Positions 12,801 through 24,976 of a stretch of 64,000 nucleotides of DNA are shown here, one piece after another. A program made the position numbers and the translations under genes. The notes under the pieces were generated by a model, which worked only from the letters and a program-made list of their open reading frames with translations, was not told where the DNA came from and did not search any database. Location: contig QANZ01020749.1 in NCBI GenBank assembly GCA_003254925.1, positions 191,307-255,306 of the forward strand, written 5' to 3'. The number at the start of each line of letters is the position of its first letter. Positions within the stretch are counted from its first letter, which is position 1. The DNA comes from Chamaecrista fasciculata. Lineage: Eukaryota > Streptophyta > Magnoliopsida > Fabales > Fabaceae.

Positions 12801-15800
12801 GTTACTTTCCCATCGTAATCTCTGGAAAATGATCAATACCAATACAAGTTATCGTTGGCAGCATATCAACATTAAGAGACCAGGATCCAGAAGTCATAAA
12901 AAATATCAAGAGTCCATAAGTCCGGCTAAAGGCATAAAGGAAGGATATCTTGTTATAAAATTACAGAAATCTTTCAATAAACTTATTCGATGCAAGAAGT
13001 AAGATTTCTGCTCAATGAAATTGGATAAACATTTATTTTTTAGGATGAGGATAGGTACTAATCACAAAATGATGCAGGACAAGTGTAGGGAAATATAGAA
13101 ATTGAGGGAGGAAGTAAAGAAATTGAGGGAGAATAGAGAAGAAAGAGGAAGGGAGAAACAGAAATTAGAGGGAGGAGAAGAAATGAATCGCAATACATTA
13201 ATCCAACAATCTGCCTACAAAATAGGATGAGTTACCTATATATAAGGCAAACCACTAATACAGCCAAATAATAATTTTCAAAATATAAATAGAAGAAAGT
13301 TGTGTCCACCGAAAGTAAGCAAGCTATAACAAACAGTACTAAAAATGGAAGCAAGCTGGAAGCACACTAATAAAGGCAGGATGCAACTGTTTCCCCCAAA
13401 ATTAAAAAAGACAAGCCAAATCCAACAAAATAAAAAGACAATTGGAAACGCTAGAATTTCCATCATTTCTCCCTTTTATCATTGATTCCCATCACAAAAT
13501 ATGGAGAATATTACGATCTTTTTTCCCCCCCTTGTAAAAAGAGGATGGAAGTTCATGTGCAGGGGGAGTGAAACTACAAAAGTCCTGGACACAAGAAGCA
13601 TAAGAACTCTATAAAGAAATTTAAGTTCGTACAATTGAAAGAGACAAATTCTCTTCCTTGTCCTCTAAGTGGAATCTCCCCCTCTAGCAGCTGATAGATA
13701 TATTTCAATTTTAGATTCCTCCTCCTCTGTAACAAACATGTTTCTAATTTTTTACTAATACAAAAATATCTTTGCCTTTCTAAAGTAAGCGGATCCTTTT
13801 TAGATAGTATAAAAAATACAGTTTAATGTTGAGCCTAGCTCAATTTCAATTAGGACCTCTATTATAACTATGTGAAATAATTGAGTTGAATGAGTTCGAG
13901 AAGAAACAGATAAAGACAGAAACACAATTCCAAAAATATAGCACAAAGCTCAAACAAGACCGAACTATTCTACAACGTTGCATGGCACTATGATATGGCT
14001 GCAGGGCTAGCTGCATACCGATAGGCTTCCATTACTAAATACATGCAAGAGGAGGGGTAGGAAGGGTAAAACTCAGCCCAAGGTTGCTGGGCTGGAAATT
14101 GTGGGAGGGCCCAATGGAAATGAGAATAGTGGAGAGGCAGAAAAGAGTACTGACTAGGCATTACTGCTGTACGGGTAGTTTGTGTGTGCATGGCCACTAT
14201 GGGGTTATTTGTGTAGGAAAAGCTGAGGAGTGAGGTAGGCAATTGGTAGGTTTGTGTGGGGGGAGCTGCGGGGTCTCTATTTGCATTTCTGTGTTTGTGT
14301 TCTCTTCTTGGTTGTGTTTCATCCTTGTAACAGTGTCTTGGCCATCTCCAGCCACCATTTTGGTTGTGTTGTGAATTGACATTGCAGGGGGTTGTATCAC
14401 ATTCATGTTGCATGATGATAGTAATTAGAGGATGCAATTAGTAGAGTTTAATGCCCTGACCCTGTCTAGTACCATAGTCCTATAAATTTAATGTTTCATG
14501 CTGAGATTAGAACTCACTGATTACATTTCCCACGTAGGGTTAACTTTCTTCCCACTCTCCTTATTCATATAATGTGAAATAAATAATGACATACTGAAAT
14601 TACAAAGAAAACAAGCTTTGACTAACCAGAAACTAATGACACATCATCTTCAGTTCCCTAGGATCTCGTTGTTATCATTATTTTTCTGTTATCTCATAGG
14701 GATCTTGCTATTTTTTAGAATAATTCAAATTCTTTTGTTGTATCATTATTGATTCTTTAGGATCTTATTGCTATTATTTTTATTTTCAAATAATCCTATT
14801 GTATTTGTATTCTCTCTCCTATATCTAGCGAGTCAACTCTTGTAGCTTTTTATACCCATTCTATAATCAAATCAGATCCCCTTTTCCTTCTCAAATCTGC
14901 TGGCTACTGCTTGGTATCAGAGCACTAAAAACCCTCTCACCAGCTTTTCGATCCCATGGCCTCCTCAAATCCTCAATCGCCGGCAACGGCATCCACCACT
15001 ATGGTTAATGGTTTAACACCAATAATACCTCTAGCCATCAAGCCACCATTGTTCAATTCAACCTATCTATTCAAAACTTGGAGGTTGGGTTATCTCCCTC
15101 CCTAGCTGTAACCGCCACCTAAGGACGGTTGCCCAATGCCTGACCAGCCTTCGCTAACTTTCTTGTTGCAGAAGTCCAGCTCAAGCGCTGCCACACATTG
15201 TTCGGCCATTTTTGGAAGGAAGCATATATCCAACATAATGTCGATTTTTGGGCCTTTGTTTACCTCATCGTCGCCACAGTTGGATCAATCGCCCTCCGGC
15301 CAACCAGATTTTGGAGTCCAGCCATCGTCCAATGCCTTATGCACTGCTTGAATGTTTTTGGGCAAAGTGTATTTTATTACGATTTGCGACTCTTTGGGTC
15401 TATGTTTGACTCACTACCGCCACCGTTGAACAGTTCAACCTCCTGCCGACAAAATCCCAAAATTCGACTACCGTCCTCTGCCGCTAGGCACCTCCATGAA
15501 CCGGCCACTTTTTGGTTTGTGCTGTTTTTGCTTTTTTCTAAGTTATTTTCTCTAATCTTTGGTGTTTTACCTCCTAATTTCCTTATTATCCATAATTTCT
15601 CTATTATCCACATTAAAGAAGCTTCCCCCTCTTCGGATGAAATTCAACATCTCCGACATCTCCTTACCAAGCTTCACGCCTCTATGGGTAGCACTTTTAA
15701 TTATGTGCACTCACGTATGGCTTATAATGTTCAATTTCCCGGTTGGATTATTGATTCTAGTCCGAATAGATAGGTGACCGACTCCTCCAAAGGTTTGTTC

Positions 15801-18800
15801 AACTATTCTTCATGTTCTAATGGGGAAAATTTTCAGATTGCCAATGAGTTTGTATCTTTAATTTGTGGGACTGGTTCTATGACTTGTACACATAACATTA
15901 CACTTTCATCTGTACTCCATGTCCCTGAGTTTCTTAATCTTTTGTCTATCAATTCTATCACCAAAGATCTAAACTGTAAATTGATTTTCTACCCTGACCA
16001 TTGTGTCTTTCAAGATATTCACACAAGGAGGAAGATTGGCAATGGTAGGTCGCATTATGGCTTGTATGTGATGGATATTGTTCAAGACTCAGGTCAAGGC
16101 TACCTTGGAGTTAGTAAGGATGCCCGTAGAGATTATCAAGTGGCACATATGGTTAAGCCATCCAAAATTTTTTTTGTTATAAAAACTCTTTCCTAAACTA
16201 TTCACAAACCTTTTTGTTGAAACTCTGTTTTGTGATGCTTGTTTGTTTGCCAAACATACTAGAGTTTGATAGGTAATTGTATAGCAAGGTTAAATTGAAC
16301 AATGATGCTCTATTGCGCAGAGGCGTGGTCGACATTAACCACATTGGTTCCTGCCACTGCAACAAAACCAGTGCTAGGTTGGAGGAGTCCATGCAGTTTG
16401 GTGGTGAGTGAGATTTTGGGGCTTTGGCTAGTGAGAGGTTTTGGGGCATTGATACCATATAATGGAGACACAAATTTTAAGGTAGAATGATAATTTGAAT
16501 TGATTGAGAGAAGAGTATATAATATTATATATGGAGAATCCCTAAAGATTAGGTAGTAATTTAAACTAATTTGAATTTAAACAATTTGAATTCAAACTAG
16601 ATATAACCCCTAGATTAGGGAGTAACTTAAACTAAATATAACTAGATAGACAATGTTACAACATAAAATCTAATATCTTAAAATATAGGAGGATCACTAG
16701 GGTGCTGATGTGCTGTTAAAAGCCCTTAAGATGGGATGGCTGAGAGTTCGATCCAGGTTATGTTTCAGCATAATGAATTCATGGCGAGGTCATAATTTAG
16801 TTGGGTCAATCTGAGCTTTAGTAAGCTCAAGTTTTGCTTTTCAGAAATAGGCCAAGCCTAAAGTTAAGTCTGAGCTTTAATCAAGCCAGAATTGTGATCA
16901 CAATTGGACGTTTACTAAATGAGCTTAGCCCAAGCATTTTGTGAGTAGTACTAAAAATACAATAAATAATTGAATGCACATACTTAAATTAAACCAAACA
17001 AGAATTGTATTTATATCATATGTAAATGTATATGAGAAAAGAAATTATAAAAAATAAATATAAATGTTTTAAGTATGCTTAAATTGTTATATTACTGTGA
17101 GAGAAGCCAAAGGATAAGGAGCACCTCAGCTAGTTCTAGAAGATGCACCCATGACTGATTTACGGTGGGATGAATGGAAAAAGCAGTATGTCATACCAAT
17201 AAAGTATCTATAACACACTTACACAGACATAACATTTCATTAATAACCAAGCTGTTTGCAAGTTTAATGAGCAAAACATCAATTTTTAAAGCTTCCCTTT
17301 TCTAAACAAGTTTTGATACATTGATTAAGTTAATTTATTTAATAACTAAGGTAAAACAAATTCAAGCTTCATTTACAGTCCAAATTGTATGGTTAGTGTA
17401 TGCTTTACCCACTCTTGAACTTCAAAGGAATATCACAAATAATAACAAAAACATTCATGTCCGGTTTATTATTCTCTTAACAATTTAAGCTTTTGAGCTG
17501 AAACGGTCCTCAACAAAGACAAGCAACCAATGAAACGTGCACAATCAAATAGCAGGTACAAACCTATCAAGCAGTCTCCACCCATCACCTATTTTTGCAT
17601 CGACATCATCTATTTCCTTCTCAAGATTTTGGAGCATAGCATCAACCTGAAGGCATTTGAACAATGATAAGTGCAAAAATGGACAGTTGGTTCCAGTGGT
17701 ATTTTAAGACCAAAAAGATGGGCCTTACTTTCTCTATGAGTGCCGAGGACACATCATCTCCTTCATCCAACTCAGTGATATGCTCATGCCCATCTCGTGC
17801 AGCTTTATATGCCTTCAATGCATCTTTTTCACCACTCGTACCCTCTTTTTCTACCATGCTATTATAAAGTTCTATCTGGAATCATACAACGTAATCGAAC
17901 AAGAGCTAAGTTAATAAGGTTGACATCAGTTGAAAAATATTTGTTAAACTTCTAAATGAAATACTTGGGGTTACAAATCTCAAGTATATAAGTTTCTTGC
18001 TTACTTCATGAGATAAATGCTGAAGAACCATACAGGTACAGTTGTAAGATATAATCTATCAAAACTCATTTTTAGGCCTTCTCCTAATCAAGGTAGTCAA
18101 AGGCAAAAAGTGCCCTTAAGGTACTGAGCTCCAAAAACACCTCAGGCAAGAGATGATAGAAAGGTGCATGCCCGAGGGAAATGAGGCGCTATAATAAGAA
18201 ATAGATTGCCAGAAATATGCTATATGAAGAAACAAAAAGAGATGTAAATTTGTAACAATCTTTGAAATATAAACTATTCTATGTTCTAATATAACAATCT
18301 AAAAGTACGTTGAAAGTGGAAAACTAAACTATTAGACTATATATAGTAAGTAACCATGGCAGGTACGGTAATGCCCAAAGACAAAATACAAAGTGCACTC
18401 AAGTCCAAGAAATTCAAAACAGAATTGAGCAAAAGAAATAGCCCTAAATTAAGTTTAAACGCCCGATTCCAAAATCTGAACCATCAAATTTAGATCCATA
18501 ATTATCATCAATTTCTTCTCCTCCTATTTTTAAGTGTCGAGGAATACATATTTAACTTCGCTTGGGGGCTAGGCTGGATTGGCTGGGGCTTTATTGTCAT
18601 TTTTTTTCCCACATAACTTCAGCAAGGCGCCAAAAGTGCTCGCCTCACTAACAGAAAAGGCACCTGATGCACTCGCCTTGGTAGCGCTTGGGTGATTTTG
18701 GTGGAGACTGGTCTTTGACATGGTATCAAAGCCTCTTTGACCATGAATTCAATATTTGCTAATATCCATTTTTTTAACGGTCAACTAAGCTTTATGGTAT

Positions 18801-21800
18801 ATTTAGATTGAGGAGAATGGAGGGGAAGGAAACGGAAGAGTTTTTTTTTTTTTTTTTNNNNNNNNNNNNNNNNNNNNNNNNNNNNNNNNNNNNNNNNNTT
18901 TTTTTTTTTTTTTGAAATTTTCTTTAATTGATAATTAAATAACATTTTTCCTCTTAAAATATATTTGGATTGAAGATAATAGATGAGATAAGAAAGAAAA
19001 GAAGGTTAGATTTAAATTCAAACCGAAGGATATTTACCTTCCCTTTCCCTCCATTCCCCTTAATCCAAGTATCCCCTTAGCTTAAGCTAGGGTTGGTATG
19101 AAACAATTTAAGCTCAGAGGCATTCACATGAGAAAATGCATTAGAGATGGTATATCAAAAACAATTCTTCAGCTGTCAAAATTCTAATAATTAAAGCATT
19201 TTTATATGAAATGGTCTTCAATATAAAAAAAGGAAAATATTGAAGGTGGAGAAATAAAGATGTAAAAGCAGATGATAAATAATAGAAGTTCAGAAATACC
19301 TCTTTATTTACAAGCCTCAGAAACTCTTCACGCTCCCTACTTACTGACTGCCATCATATAGAAAGAAACACCCACATACACACAAAAATATGCAGGAATC
19401 AGCTTCAATAGTGACAAGGAGGTATTACAGAAGGGGAAAACAGAAGCAATTAGCTATATTGTGAAAACTGAAAGCTTTTAAGAAACAAAATTCTCACAGA
19501 TGCAGAAGCTAAAACAGCCAATGCCCGACTAAGTTCACACAGCTGCTCCTGCTTTTCCAAAGCTCTGGTTATAGCAAGTTGTTGTGCTTCTGTTGCCGTG
19601 GATATATTCATATCTTTCAGTGCCATTTCATCTTGATCAGATTTGGATTCCATTCTTGCTTGCTCCACTTCTTCTCTTTCTTCCTCCTCCTACATTAATT
19701 GTCATAATATCATATCAGTTGAAATTAAAATTGCTTAATCTTCACCAATTCTTAGTCTTAAAACCTGGAAAAAGTCCTTGGTGTGAACTCTTCAGATCTC
19801 AAACCTGAGGCTTCAACCTAATTAATTAGAGTCAGACAATACTTCTGGACCTTAATTGATTTATTTTATAAATCCATTTCATCAATTGTTCGATGTTTCT
19901 ATATCTAAGTTAAAATAATAATATTAGTATCTGTTCAAACAAAGTTAAGTTATTATTCTAATGCAAAACAAATGCTCTTAACAGAACAAGTATAAGGGCA
20001 AACAAATTGTCTTATATGAACCTTAATAAGCTCTTCCTGCATTTCAAGGAACTCTAATTTCCTCCTCCTCTCTGAAACTGAATCCCCAGAGGGTAAAGAA
20101 GTAACACCAACAGTATCTACTACTTCATCAGGAAGAGAAGAAAGTGTAGCCTGAACAGCTTCTTCTGGCTTCAACCGCCCAGAAACAGTGAATGCCCTGT
20201 GAAGAAAATCTATAAGCTTCTGGATGCAGTATGCTAGGTAGGCTTTTTTTTTCACTTCTTTTTTTTGTGTTGGTGGGGAAGCCCTAAAATTACCTAGAAA
20301 GTATCAGAAGAGATGATGGTACAGAATGATTCAGTGATAAATCCAGCCAATCCCGAAGCTGCATAGGGAATATAACACTTTAATATTAAAATCTATATAT
20401 CTTCATCAAACTTCAGGCTAAACTTTGACAAGTACTTCAATCACTTGTTGAATAAAAGAAGACAGTGAAGCACAAATTGTTCCTGACAACCTGCTGGCGC
20501 ATTTCTTCAACAGAAAGCAACCCAAGCATGCCCCTCTCTCTACAATCTTCCCGAAGTTCAGCTTCAGAAAGTGAATCCACACCTTCTGCTTGAATCAATT
20601 TATCATCTTCCTTAATCCTAAACCAAAAATAAATAAACAGGACATGTTGCAAGTTAACACTTACAATTATGAGGTCTTATAAACTATTCTGTTGCATTCT
20701 TGTCACTTATAATTCTAATAATTTTTATGCCATATGAAAATAAATGATGTAACCCACAATGGTAGTTTGTAATGCAGGGCCCTTCCCTGCTCCCTGTCTC
20801 TTGACTATTTTCGATTAAGAACATAAATTCCTTCCAAATATTCTAGGGCAAAAGTTAGTGAAAGTTTAAGTATGATGTCTCAGCTCTCTTTCCTCCACAG
20901 GCCACAGCTAAAATGGATGGTTTATAAAGCACACAATAAAAAGACAAAGGAAACAAGAATGTATTCCTGCTCAAAAATTCAATTTGAAGATGTTAAGAAC
21001 CTAGTCATGCACTAATTCATTAAACTAAAAAAAAAAAAAATGAACTGGCCAATATTAAGTTTCAAGAATGAAGATATGAGGACAAACAAGTTCATGCACT
21101 AGTTAAATGTTAAAAATATGAGCTACCATTGAAGTCCAAGAAATCCCATTTAATCAACATCGTTTTCAAGAGGCTAGAGAGCCTATTTTAAGACAGATCA
21201 CATATATAAGCCTGCAGCAAACAAAACTCCTACAGGACATGTCCGTTCATGAATGAGCATTCATCCTTGCATGCACAAATAGCTCAGTATAATAAAGAAT
21301 GGATGTTACCTCTGCAGTCGTTTTCGTAGCAAGTACCGTAAGTATGCATCAGTTCCAAAAGGATTGATTCCCATGTACTTGCACATGTTGACCAACCTAG
21401 GCCTAACAACAATAGGAAGCAAAAAGAACTCATGATGTTTCCTCACAACTTAGAATTACAGTATGTCAAAGTCAAACAAAATTACGATATTAACCTGCTA
21501 ATATTATCTAAGGTAAGTTCATCGCTAAACAACTTAGCAAAGCCCAAAATTTCCTCATTAGAGACTCGGGCACCTCTTCGAACCTGCATAAAGAAATAAA
21601 ATAAATAAGGGTGGAAGAGAAAAGGTAATATGCAGGCAAAAACAACTAGAATAGTTCTTCAAATTGAATTTGTAACCTTGTTCAGAAATCCATCAAGATC
21701 GTCTGCCGTTTGCTTTATTTCTCCACTATGAGAGTTTGAAACTTCTTTTGCCATTTCTTTGACCGTATCCTGGAGGAACTTTGCATATTCTATTCTTGCA

Positions 21801-23385
21801 TGGAGTCTCCTTTTTAATGCTTCCTACAGATTGAGCAGGTCAGTTGAACAAACACTGCAAAACTGGTAATGCAAATCTACACAATTACAAAAAAGGTATA
21901 GTACACTAGTGCAGATTCCAAAAACAGTCACAAAAATGTACTGGTACAAACCAATTAATACTTACTAAAACGTTAGAAAAACTCAAAAAAAGGATATGAT
22001 CACAAGTGGTTTCTCATTTTTACAGACAAAATAGGGCATATATTGACAATCATCATGCAATATTCATATGCAGAGAAGGAAAATTAATGAAATATAAGAA
22101 TCACTTGTCTCTAAATCCTCCCACCTATATTTTACATAGGACTGACCAGAACCCACCTCACAGTGGCTTAATCATAGAATTTATGCGTCAAGAGGTAATA
22201 AATTGAACAAAAGGTTAAAAGATGGTTAAAATTGTCAACTTATATCATATCCAGTTTTTTTCAAGTCCTAACTCACATAATTTGGAATGGGAACTTTGAC
22301 ATAGGCAACACCTATCAAGAAATCCCAACATACAAAAATCAGAAAATCCGCAAATACAAGTTTAGCAATACCCAGCACAATCCGCACCTGTTCTTTCATC
22401 TTGTCTTGAAATGTTGACGGCAACATGTTGGGGAATAACTTCAGAAAAACTGGGAGCAAAAATTCCATAAAGGGGACAATGATGAAAACTGCAAAAGGAA
22501 CTAGCCTAAAAATGTCAGCAGTAGTTCGCGTCAGTTGCTGTCTCTCCCTTCTAGAGAGAGACTTCCCACCAGCGAGTTTCAATAACAATCTTGAGCTGAT
22601 TCTCACATCTGCCCACAACAACTTAAAACCCAACCAATAGTGTTGCATCGTAGATACAAACTCCCCTTTCCAATGGACAAGTTTCTTGGCCCAGTCCTCC
22701 CTGCAATAAGGATTAGCACACCAAAAGTCTACATTATCAAATAATGATAGAAAACCATGTCATATTAGATATGGGACCAAAGGAAGGATCCCAACCTGCT
22801 CATAGATGCTACGGCTCTTAAAGCAGGACCAATGCCTAAAATCACAGCCCACATTCGTTTCAAAATGGTTTGAGCAACCTTTTGAGGTTCTTGCAACCGT
22901 TTTGCCTTTGCTTTAGCTTTTGCTGTGCTTAAACCTTCAACGGCTTGATCACATTCCTCTGGAGATGCTTCTTTTCTCTTCTTAGCAATCATTTCACCAC
23001 TTTCCTCATCATCACTGCGTGGCTCAGGTTGTTTAGCTGCAGCAGTTGAAAGACTACGCGGGGATTGTGACAACCATCTGAGGCTCATGAGGCTATTAAA
23101 TACCAATCTACCATATCCAGGATCTGAACTCATGATTTTATAGTACATCTGTCTATATTGTCCCAATCCAGAGAGTTTGAATGATTCCTCTTTGTACAGT
23201 GAGATCCCATCGTTAGCCTTTATGTGCTTAAAATATGTAGGAGCATTCAAAGAAGTTTGTGAAAGATGTGGACTCAATTTTTCTATTGCAAAACCATGCC
23301 ACTGAGAACTTATAATTGAACTGATAGAGGCATTAAAATAAGGATCAATAAATCTCCTCCTCCTCAAAATTGCTCCAAAGGCCAT
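6821..23385 (-). CDS. LETM1: LETM1-like mitochondrial cation/proton exchanger
   Basis: Exons (minus strand, first to last): 22796-23385, 22388-22700, 21677-21823, 21495-21583, 21310-21402, 20491-20617, 20294-20358, 20022-20196, 19498-19689, 19300-19347, 17729-17875, 17564-17646, 12706-12821, 6821-6903. The sum is 2268 nt, 755 residues plus stop, phase is continuous, and all 13 introns are GT-AG. The N-terminus [11 protein letters not shown] is arginine-rich, as in a mitochondrial presequence. A hydrophobic segment ([19 protein letters not shown], about residues 259-288) is followed by the LETM1 ribosome-binding-like domain ([21 protein letters not shown]). Then come charged coiled-coil stretches and a C-terminal EF-hand loop [12 protein letters not shown] (about 689-700), with a weaker second loop. 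Family members sit in the mitochondrial inner membrane and support K+/H+ or Ca2+/H+ exchange and organelle volume. The start is the first ATG in frame. The last two introns are greatly enlarged by transposons. Confidence 0.95.
8385..8774 (+). mobile_element. Probable solo LTR (copia-type)
   Basis: The sequence starts TGTTAGAAATAAACTAG and ends CTTCCAACA (TG...CA). A promoter-like TATAAATAGGGG lies near 8595, followed by a CT-rich, leader-like stretch, which is typical of a plant LTR. No primer-binding site or coding region follows, and the 5-bp flanks do not match, so the boundaries are tentative. It lies in the last intron of the LETM1-like gene. Confidence 0.55.
8902..8977. repeat. Two-copy tandem repeat, 38-bp unit
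   Basis: Two adjacent, near-identical copies containing GTGCATAGATATTTATCATG. They lie in intronic, retrotransposon-derived sequence. Confidence 0.8.
9593..10219. mobile_element. hAT-type MITE with TAGGGGTGAG ends
   Basis: The inverted ends are TAGGGGTGAG on the left and CTCACCCCTA on the right. The subterminal regions are packed with inverted copies of CAACCCAACCC / GGGTTGGGTTG, and the centre is very AT-rich. TAGGG-type ends fit the hAT superfamily. The flanking 8-mers are only similar, so the target duplication is degraded or uncertain. There is no coding capacity. It sits inside an older minus-strand LTR element. Confidence 0.75.
10337..11134 (-). mobile_element. Minus-strand retrotransposon LTR with primer-binding site
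   Basis: Read on the minus strand, an LTR-like sequence with a TATAAATACC promoter motif ends in ...TTATCA. It is followed after two bases by TGGCATCAGAGC (forward 10323-10334), a variant of the initiator-Met tRNA primer site. Internal sequence would continue leftward through 10322-10220 and, past the hAT MITE, about 9590-8980. No protein domain is readable there and the partner LTR was not found. The LTR is interrupted by the hAT MITE 10504-11051. The 11134 end is approximate. Confidence 0.55.
10504..11051. mobile_element. hAT MITE (CCGG-rich) with 8-bp TSD
   Basis: The ends are CATAGTTATTAAAACCGG and, inverted, CAAGGTTATTAAAACCGG. Both sides carry the exact 8-bp duplication CTAATAAC (10496-10503 and 11052-11059), which indicates hAT transposition. 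The left subterminal part is rich in ACCGG repeats. There is a single N at 11032 and no transposase. A one-ended relative lies at 1120-1213. Confidence 0.85.
11155..12420. mobile_element. Diverged LTR copy, same family as the LTR at 63206
   Basis: The segment shares an ordered series of motifs with 63206-64000: GCAGCGGAA, a GAAGTCCAC/ACAAACAGTTTG block, an AGGTGCTAGCCT block, CTTGAA..CCAA..GGCGC, and then an AT-rich tail. The hAT MITE 11281-11645 is inserted in it. The 12420 end is a guess. It lies within the last intron of the LETM1-like gene. Confidence 0.55.
11281..11645. mobile_element. hAT MITE with 8-bp TSD and GACACGG repeats
   Basis: The ends are CTATGAAGCATGGACACT and, inverted, CTAGGAAGCATGGACACT, one mismatch apart. 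They are flanked by the exact 8-bp duplication CCTAAATC (11273-11280 and 11646-11653). The left arm carries short tandem GACACGG copies, the right arm has the complementary GTGTC motifs, and the centre is AT-rich. It is non-coding. The duplication and ends assign it to hAT. Confidence 0.88.
14640..16270 (+). mobile_element. Ty1-copia remnant: LTR end, gag start, protease/GAG-pre-integrase
   Basis: A primer-binding site TGGTATCAGAGC lies at 14912-14923 after LTR-like sequence. An ATG at 14956 then opens a gag-like frame ([13 protein letters not shown]). After a deleted, frameshifted stretch, a protease start (GWIIDSSPN, near 15740) and a GAG-pre-integrase block ([27 protein letters not shown], 15774-16196) can be read. 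The usual DSG triad is altered to DSS, and a stop follows at once. Integrase, RT and RNase H are missing. It lies in a LETM1 intron, antisense to the gene, and the left boundary is approximate. Confidence 0.8.
18093..18725. mobile_element. Possible MITE with GGCGC/AAGTGC-rich ends
   Basis: The left side reads GTAGTCAAAGGCAAAAAGTGC. The right side has GGCGCCAAAAGTGCTCGCC and ends near GACTGGTCTTTGACA, roughly inverted to the left end. The ends are diverged and no target duplication was found, so the call and limits are tentative. Confidence 0.35.
18795..19076. mobile_element. Tourist-like (PIF/Harbinger) MITE containing a gap
   Basis: The ends TGGTATATTTAGATTGAGG and, inverted, GGGGATACTTGGATTAAGG are flanked by TTA on both sides (18792-18794 and 19077-19079). 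The arms continue with GGAGAATGGAGGG. Poly-T tracts around a run of N (18858-18898) show where sequencing failed. The TTA duplication fits PIF/Harbinger. Confidence 0.65.
18858..18898. other. Assembly gap (41 N)
   Basis: Run of N flanked on both sides by poly-T, inside the Tourist-like MITE. Confidence 0.98.
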
Positions 23386-23399
23386 TGTATAAGTTCTCC

Positions 23400-23420
23400 T
23401 CAGCAAAAAGTATAGCACAT
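23400..23420 (-). other. Short upstream ORF in LETM1-like 5' leader
   Basis: On the minus strand an ATG at 23420 opens a six-codon frame (MCYTFC) that stops 15 nt before the main ATG at 23385. It lies just downstream of a good splice acceptor (TTTTTGACAG, exon side from 23426), so it would be in the spliced leader. Confidence 0.4.
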
Positions 23421-24149
23421 TTAAATCTGTCAAAAACTCATTAAGTTAAGCTTCTTCAGACAATATTGACTAAAGTGGCAATAAGAACAACATGAAAAAC
23501 AAAAGGATATAAAATGGATCAGAGATTCAGGTATTTGAACCAGAAGCTCACACTATCTTCTCAGGCACAAAAATTATGGTTGTTTATAGAACTTATAATG
23601 ACAATGGCCATCAAACTCAGGGAGCTAATAAGCATTTGAAATATATTTTTCATAGAATGGTGCACTTCAAGAACGCTATGATATGAACCGGAAGAGGTTA
23701 AATAATAATCTGCAACTGCTCTTTGACATTGCTATACTTGTATCTATACAGTAGAACGAAGGACCGACTTCTTATCCTACAATCTAAATTAAGTGAGAAA
23801 AACTAAATTATATATACAACCTATATTGGCATAAGATTTAGGTTACATATACATGATGTACCATCACATCAGGGAAGAAAAGTCACGCAAAGATCTTTAT
23901 ACAAAAATGAGCAACCGCAAAGGCATGTTTAGCTACCAGAAGAAAATAAAAAAGTGAATTAAATTATATTCACAAACATCTCAGGCGAACAGAATAAACT
24001 GGCTATTTTATACCGAACCGTTCTTTTTCTTTTTTTTTTTTTTTTTTGCCTGAATACCGAACCGTTGGAAGGAAGCAGAAACACAGGAAATTTGATTAGG
24101 ATGGAATCATGGAATCCACAAAAAGTCGAAGATAGGGTCATAAACTTAC

Positions 24150-24290
24150 AATTTACGTGTAGAGTCGTAAACCGAGGATACACAGTAATGAAATTAACAG
24201 ATAGTAGGGAATTAATCGATAAGGGAAGAGTCTTTAGGGTCTCAGCCCGCCCCGTCCAGCATCTGAGAAGAAGAGGGTCTTAGAGAGGTT
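24150..24290 (-). other. Putative LETM1-like 5' UTR exon
   Basis: Minus-strand sequence that ends in a strong donor (AATT followed by GTAAGTTTAT, junction at 24150/24149). It pairs with the acceptor before 23426, giving a leader intron of about 0.72 kb. The transcription start is not visible and the 24290 limit is a guess. Confidence 0.4.
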
Positions 24291-24839
24291 TAAGTTATTT
24301 TATTTTATTTTTTTTGTCCTCCTGCCAAATTTAAGGGTATGTTTGGATCGGGGTGGATGGGTTATCAATGGGGAATGGAGAGGAGAGGAAAGGAAGAGAC
24401 AAAAGATAAAAAAAATTATTTTTAGAAGTTTTTTAAGAGAGAGTGGAGTGGATAATGAGGGATACTTTGCACCCTAAAATTCAATTTTTGCTCGCACCCC
24501 AAATTGGAGTGCCAAGGAAGGGGTGAACAGTTTTATATTTTTTTAAGGCCAAAGTGCAATATTGGTCCTATAAGTTTGCATGAGTTCCCAGATCAGTCCT
24601 ATAAGTTTTTTCGTCTCAGATTTGGTCCCATAAGTTTGAAAAATTCTCACCGTTAGTCCTATCCATATTTCCGTTAAATTTTTTCCGTTAATGCTGATGT
24701 GGCATGATGACTGGGATGTTGAAGTGGCAAAGTGGAGTGAAATGGGACCATACTGCAACAAATATTAATATTGTGGATGTATTTAGTGAATTTGACGGAG
24801 GAATATGTTAAAATGCGTCCCAAATGTTCGTCGATATCA

Positions 24840-24965
24840 CTCCTCCTCTTCCTCTCAATCTTCGTCGAAATCCTGTTCTTCCTCTCAATCTTCGCCGATA
24901 GCCTCTTCTTCCTCTCAATCTTCGTCCTCTTCTTCCTCTCAATCTTCGTCGCTGTTTGAAGCTTC
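24840..24965. repeat. Minisatellite of CCTCTCAATCTTCG units
   Basis: Four to five tandem imperfect copies, each about 27-33 bp and containing TCTTCCTCTCAATCTTCG. They lie directly upstream of the GRF-domain ATG, inside element D. Confidence 0.8.
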
Positions 24966-24976
24966 AATCTTCGTCC

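Noticed and set aside
13988..14437. 149-codon minus-strand frame rich in P, T and Q
   Set aside because: It vaguely recalls a copia gag tail, but the CCHC pattern is not intact and nothing supports a gene. It may be retrotransposon debris.
14880..15135. MASSNPQ... start as a host gene
   Set aside because: It follows a tRNA-Met primer site and leads into copia protease and GAG-pre-integrase, so it is retrotransposon gag.
16735..16765. GAGTTCGATCCAGG, resembling a tRNA T-arm / SINE B box
   Set aside because: No cloverleaf can be drawn around it and no poly-A tail or target duplication was found.
22006..22417. Plus-strand frames in the LETM1 region
   Set aside because: Intronic and antisense to confirmed exons, with no domain.
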